64,000 nucleotides of DNA from positions 13,651,201 through 13,715,200 of the forward strand of contig OX621257.1 of NCBI GenBank assembly GCA_951640165.1, in the 5' to 3' direction. The notes below the pieces were generated by a model that was not told where the DNA came from, made no database searches, and saw nothing but the letters and a program-made list of their open reading frames with translations. Made by a program: the position numbers and the translations under genes. This DNA comes from Pseudoips prasinana. Its lineage: Eukaryota; Arthropoda; Insecta; Lepidoptera; Nolidae. Shown here one piece after another: positions 59,112 through 64,000 of this stretch; the first letter of the stretch is position 1, and every line of letters begins with the position of its first letter.

Positions 59112-59521
59112 TCTATACAAATAAATAAAATTGGAGTGTCTGTTTGTAATATTGAAATAACCGGTTTTTACTACATAAATATGAATATATGTACGGTACA
59201 TCTATAAAAATAAATAAAATTGGAGTGTGTTTGTAATATTGAAATAACCGTATTTTACTACATTAATATGAATATATATACGGTACATACACCAAAATGA
59301 CATTTTTTACAATTTTTGTCTGTCTGTCTGTCTGTTTGTTCCGGCTAATCTCTAAAATGGCTGGACCGATTTTGACGGGACTTTTATTGGCAGGTAGCTG
59401 ATGTAATAAGGAGTAACTTAGGCTACTTTTATTTTAGAAAAAGTCATTTATTTTACTAAAAAACTAAATAAAAAACAAAATAAACTAATTAACACGCGGA
59501 CGAAGTCGCGGGCACAGCTAG
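59112..59521 (+). mobile_element. Helitron (family 3) with two 5' ends
   Basis: A first 5' end (59112-59200, 89 bp) is followed directly by a complete second copy (59201-59521) that starts A|TC and ends CTAG|T. The 89-bp piece has no 3' end of its own. Confidence 0.88.
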
Positions 59522-60249
59522 TCTTTAATAATATTAAGTTGATATAATTCTTCATTATTTTATCCCTTCGTATAGGCAGTGGTAATATTAAAGTTGGTTG
59601 ACAATTTTGACGTTGACACTAATGACAGGACAACAGAGTTGCAAGTAAAATATTACAAATTCCCGAGTACGCTTGGCAATATACAGATTTATTCAAGTAG
59701 GAGAATATCAACTTTCGTCTAATCACTACAGCCGGAACTGATACGATATCATACCCATTTAAGCAGTCGTCCGTTTATACGACTGAGCACGGTCTCCCAA
59801 AATACAGGCCTATAGCCTGATTTACCATCACAAATTCAGTAAATAAACCCATTACTAGTGTTCAGCTAAATTCGATTATGACGAAGAAAAATAAAAGGAG
59901 AACAATTTGGATATATTTTTTTTTATAATAACACAATCGTCAATATCGGACCAATGGAAAATCAGTACAAAATTTGAAATTGGAATATTAGTACAAGATC
60001 TCACGTCCAACGTGCAAACAAAATAAATAGTCAAAATTCAAAATTAATATGTCGTATTAATTTCCCTAATTGTCAGTTTAAACCATAAAGTTAGTATACC
60101 TACGGAATAGAGCAACAAACAAGAGCTGTCAAACGAAACCGAAATAGGATGACATTTGTGTGTGTACAAATGTTTATGTATGCCTATCAATGATGTATCT
60201 CATGTCGATTTTTGCATTAATATCGATATCGATATTATTAATTAGTAAT

Positions 60250-60367
60250 GTGTGGTGACGGCATAGAATATCATCATTCCATCTCATCCCGTAAACTGTG
60301 ACCATACCATTCTTTGGGAAGGCTTTGGTCCAGCAGTGGATGAAATTTGGCTGACATGATGATAATG
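60250..60367 (+). mobile_element. RTE deletion-derivative, further shortened
   Basis: GTGTGGTGACGGCATAGAAT jumps after CATCCCGTAAAC directly to CATTCTTTGGGAAGGCTTTG and GCTGACATGATGATAATGA; the middle is deleted. Confidence 0.8.
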
Positions 60368-61343
60368 AATCAGTCTCAGTGATAGTATTAAAATAGGATG
60401 GGATGGGATTTTGCATGGCTGAAACAACGATTCGTGAAGTGAAGTATGAATATTTAAGAAAAACTCCTAAGACATTTTAAATCATTTATTTTTCGCAATA
60501 GAGTGGTCGGTTGTCGCTTAACTCTACGTCGTTTGACACTTTAGTGAGCCTACATACTTTGAACGATTAAAATGAAGGTCGTTTATAATTTTCAATCACT
60601 AGATAGGTACAGATATACACAATTATAATTAGAAACGTGCGTCCGTCTCAATAAATTCAAATTCTGAATGAATTTATAAAAAAATACATTTATGTGGAAT
60701 CGTCATTTTTTACCCTACTGTGCAGTACAGGACGCGGCAACTACTGAAAACACTCCCAGAAAACTCCGTAGGAAACCTATTTTGAAATAAAATTTACTGA
60801 AGTTTAATTACATATGTTTTGTGTGTTTGTGTTTGTTGACTTAAACCAACTCGATTCCTCATATTAAATAAACGTAATTTTAGTAAAATAAATAATTTAA
60901 AGTTGTATTAAATTCCTTAAAATATTTGTTTTGAATATAAGACTATGTTTCAATACTTACTCATGTTGAAGGAATTTCATATCTTTTTTACAAAATTATT
61001 TGTAGTCATTATAGCTATGTGATGTGTTGTAAGAATTACCTATATAAAGCGGTGGGTTTTTGTTAAGTGGGTTAGTTCTGTGAGTTAGGTGCGAACAGTT
61101 GTGTGGAATTAAAGTGATTTTAGTTCATGCCTGTGTTTTTATTATGATGGAGTCCAAACGTGAAAACCCTGGCGAATCGCCGACATACTCGTATTAGATA
61201 AGTTATTAACATATAGGTACATATACTTCATTGATTTTGACACAACATAAGTAAAATATCAAAACCAAGGCATGTAAGTTTATACATACCATGTAGGATG
61301 TAGGTACCTACATAATTTTAAGTAGATACTCTCCAATTAATCA

Positions 61344-61554
61344 TCAGTAGTATAATAGTATTATTTTATTTATGATTACCGGAATAAAATTAGTCGGAAT
61401 TGCACATTTCATCAAAAATCGTTTCGCTCCTCGCATTTGGAAATATTTTTCCTCAAAATGCTTACTGCATATACATGAATTTTTCGTGGGAATCCAGTTT
61501 GGACGACCAATTAATTTAAGCCATGCATTTCTTGAATCCAAGTAAGATGGAAAT
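61344..61554 (-). CDS. THAP-domain protein, exon 2
   Basis: Acceptor GTAACTTTCAG (minus strand). It completes the Arg codon of exon 1 and reads FPSYLDSRNAWLKLIGRPNW, then NSCICSKHFEEKYF and KCAIPTNF. Together with exon 1 all THAP hallmarks are present: C4-x4-C9-x43-C53-x2-H56, Trp35, Phe57 and the AIPT box at 75-78. The frame closes with a stop at 61344 giving a ~94-residue THAP-only protein. A possible GTAATC donor after FIP (61379) could lead to a further exon that I did not find. THAP domains bind DNA in a sequence-specific way. Confidence 0.65.
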
Positions 61555-61960
61555 CTGAAAGTTACTTTAATTACTAATAGTTTCTATTCTAACAGTCTGA
61601 AACTAATACCTACCTATGAATCGGCTTAGTGTCTTACATGGGAATTTGGGATTACTTCCATTTCCAGGTGATTCACATCTAAACATTACATACGTACTTT
61701 AATATTAATAATACATATTAGTTTACCGCGTGATAGACAGTGGACAAGAAATATCGATAACTTGATTCAGCCCTAGTGTAATCAGAAAATTATTTCTTTA
61801 CACAAAATATTCGTAAATTCTGCATTATGTGTGTTAGATCTTTGCTTCTTACATTAATAAATGTTTATAGACGATAATGAACACATTTAGTGCCTAAAAT
61901 TCGAAACGCATTAGCAAAAATAAAGCCTAAGTTAGTAGGTGTCGATTTGGAATAATTTAC

Positions 61961-62031
61961 CTGTGAAATGAACATTTTTCAGGGTTATTCCTCTGTGTTG
62001 TACCACAATCAATCGCTGAACAAGTCACCAT
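61961..62031 (-). CDS. THAP-domain protein, exon 1
   Basis: ATG at 62031 with MVTCSAIDCGTTQRNNPEKC, then SFH and AG|GTAAAT, phase 2. CSAIDC supplies the first two zinc ligands, close to the N-terminus as in all THAP proteins. The 406-bp intron has normal ends. Upstream in-frame codons reach back to 62178 but are not needed. Confidence 0.65.
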
Positions 62032-62319
62032 GTTAATGAAGAAATATTTTTCAAAAATATCCACGATTTCACATAATATCAGAAAAAACATCAAGAGGCA
62101 AATTCGCAGCGTGTCGAAAAGTGTTGAAGTACTGTCAAACTGATGCCAAAAACAGTTCTGTTGCGTCGGATCGCGCATCTCTTTTTATCATACAGTGTTG
62201 CAGCTAGTGACATTTCGCTCCCTCAGCCCTTTGTTCCTCTATTCCGTAGGTATACTAACTTTATGGTTTAAACTGACAATTAGCGGAATTAGAACTACAT
62301 ATTAATTTTGCATTTCAAT

Positions 62320-64000
62320 GTTATGGATATCCGCACAATACCGCCTGATTCCATTACTCAAAATAGATAGTTTTAAATTAATTTCTCATTTTTGCAAGCC
62401 TAATAAACACACGTGCACGTAAATCGTTAAGCCACGATATCAGGTACTCAAGATATAGCAGTACCTACGTCGACCACGTGTTTTTCATAGACGGAGAATA
62501 AATTCATTATTTTGTACTAAGTTATAGAAAATTAGTATTTATGTAATATGCTCATATAACGTGTATTGTAGAGAAATAATTAACGTGTATGTATTCCAAC
62601 AGTGGTCACAATTGACTGACACCAATTAGACTAGTTCCAATATCATTGCATTTCCCTCTAATACATATTGTATGAAAAGATATTACATACATATATGCAT
62701 CACAAAAATATTTCCAAAGTTACCACTTTTTAAGCGACCTCTCTATACGATATATATAAGTAGGATACGTAATTATATTTAAATTATCTAATCGCATAAT
62801 AGAGGTGCGGACTAACTTATTTTTCAAACGCTTTGATATTTCTTTACTATTAAGCTTTCTTTGTAGTCCACAAATGAAGCCTAATAGTAAAAAAAAATAT
62901 TCAAATTACCATTTGATTATATACTGTAGTTTAACAGTTCTATATATGCCCTATTCTTTTCATATGAGCTATATTAGAAGGAGATAGAATTATATTTCAC
63001 CTTTTGAATGCCACAAGTATGTATAAGTGACAGCAAAATGAGCTCATACACGTCACGTTCACGAAAATATTCGGCATCATACATTACAGGGGCAATTAAC
63101 AAATTAAATTAGTTCAGTGATGTAAACAACAGTATTACCAGCAATGTATCGCGATATTATATTGGAACCATTGGAGACGAAATCCAAGACACAGCGATAG
63201 CTATAACAAACAAATAAAATACTACTATTGGTTTATCCATACTAGTAACATACGCCACCCATATTACAGAATAATTAGCGAAATCAAGAAATTTCTTAAA
63301 ATTGAGAAACATATTTATGAGACAGGATGCTAATTCCATTCTTAAGGTTCAATCTATAGCGTGCAGCCATCTCGCTCGCACATTCAAATAAATGCTAATA
63401 AATAGCCATTTGCCACCATAGCACTGTATAGATGAATAACCAAAATTTGCAAACATATACATACATATAATACGCAGTAAACACCCCGACCAAGACAAAT
63501 AGAATATTGTCTCGTAACCTTTTAATCAGACGGCAGGTTATAAAAACAGAGTCATGATATTCTTATGCTTCCTTGAATTGAAATAGCATTTTCCAATTAT
63601 TCAATCTAGGGACAAAGTTGCCCGCGACTAAAATCGGTGTCAGCTATTACATTATTTTTGTAGAATTCTGTCTTTATACTAACTTCTGCGCTCACTAAAC
63701 CCAATTTGTTAATACAGTAAATAAAGAAAACATTGGACGGACTACGCCTTAAATCTAAGTTCTCTAGTATTGTATTAAGCTTCACTGATCAACTGTGGCT
63801 TGACAAGTAAAAGAGTATATTAATACCCAAGTCCTAGTACAAGAATATGTTAATCCCCAACCTGAATACATTTCATTATTTCATCATCGGGGAGGGGTTG
63901 GTTGGGCAACTCACGAGTGACTACCAACTGCTTGTTTAATAAGACTATAACACCTCCTATCCTAATATCTCCCATATATCAATCCATACATTACTTTCTA
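62320..64000. other. No gene recognised
   Basis: 62320-62355 is the outer extension of the THAP element arm (GATTCCATTACT). The rest is AT-rich with repeat-like pieces. A 60-codon minus ORF at 63157-63339 is hydrophobic (VVFYLFVIAIAVSW) but has no other support. Confidence 0.45.

Larger units (their letters stand above)
60030..62318 (-). mobile_element. Inverted-repeat-bounded element containing a THAP ORF (candidate P-like transposon)
   Basis: 60030-60120 and 62230-62318 are ~90-bp inverted repeats; the core is identical over ~35 bp (GGTATACTAACTTTATGGTT and onward). The 2.1-kb interior holds the minus-strand THAP ORF and one RTE-derived insertion. P-element transposases begin with a THAP domain, so a P-like origin is likely. 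No catalytic region and no clear 8-bp duplication were found. The outer borders are therefore approximate. Confidence 0.5.

Noticed and set aside
61041..61197. Small + strand gene: TATATAAAG box and a 17-codon ORF at 61144
   Set aside because: TATA-like strings are common in this AT-rich DNA, the ORF is too short, and it lies inside the THAP element; not supported.
63157..63339. 60-codon hydrophobic minus ORF, possible receptor exon
   Set aside because: No splice signals in the right place and repeat-like surroundings; length within chance expectation.

Overview
This is eukaryotic, insect DNA, almost certainly from a moth or butterfly. It is AT-rich and has introns with canonical GT/AG ends. 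It also holds repeat families typical of Lepidoptera: short Helitrons ending in CTAG, tRNA-derived SINEs, RTE, Jockey/CR1 and R1 LINEs, cecropia-type mariners and an errantivirus. There is no sign of bacterial operons or CRISPR. Species cannot be read from the sequence alone.

Three or four host-type genes can be seen. (1) A chymotrypsin-fold serine protease homologue runs on the + strand from about 10.4 kb (possibly 4.9 kb) to 42377. Its exons lie at 10427-10479, 12854-13082, 36194-36408, 38681-38887, 39648-39692 and 42192-42377, and all splice phases agree. The catalytic His and Ser positions are Ala and His, so it should be enzymatically dead. (2) An intronless epsilon-type glutathione S-transferase lies on the - strand at 51555-52202. 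(3) A two-exon ORF encoding a complete THAP zinc finger lies on the - strand (62031-61344), between long inverted repeats, so it may belong to a P-like transposon. (4) A single charged, Lys/Gln-rich orphan exon lies at 45689-45897 between two Helitrons.

Layout. 0-10 kb: nested Helitron, RTE and MITE copies, then a minus-strand LINE (6.6-10.3 kb). 10.4-13.2 kb: SPH exons 2-3 and a hAT-like MITE carrying a LINE fragment. 13.2-19.3 kb: perfect hairpins, then a LINE split by a 3.5-kb DNA transposon that itself contains an RTE copy. 19.3-27.0 kb: an errantivirus with identical LTRs, intact gag, pol and env, and a 4-bp target duplication, antisense inside the large SPH intron. 27.6-35.1 kb: a Helitron remnant holding a near-intact LINE and a second LINE with one stop codon. 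36.2-42.4 kb: SPH exons 4-7 with TE-filled introns. 42.4-46.6 kb: a tandem array, a second mariner and Helitrons. 47-60 kb: mostly interspersed repeats plus the GST gene. 60-62.4 kb: the THAP element. 62.4-64 kb: nothing recognisable.

The main theme is how deeply TEs are nested and how they touch the host gene. One hAT-like MITE duplicated a 5' splice site as part of its target-site duplication. A SINE tail abuts the last 3' splice site, and a tandem array of RTE-derived units begins 3 bp after the stop codon. Many insertions can be dated relative to each other by exact target-site duplications.
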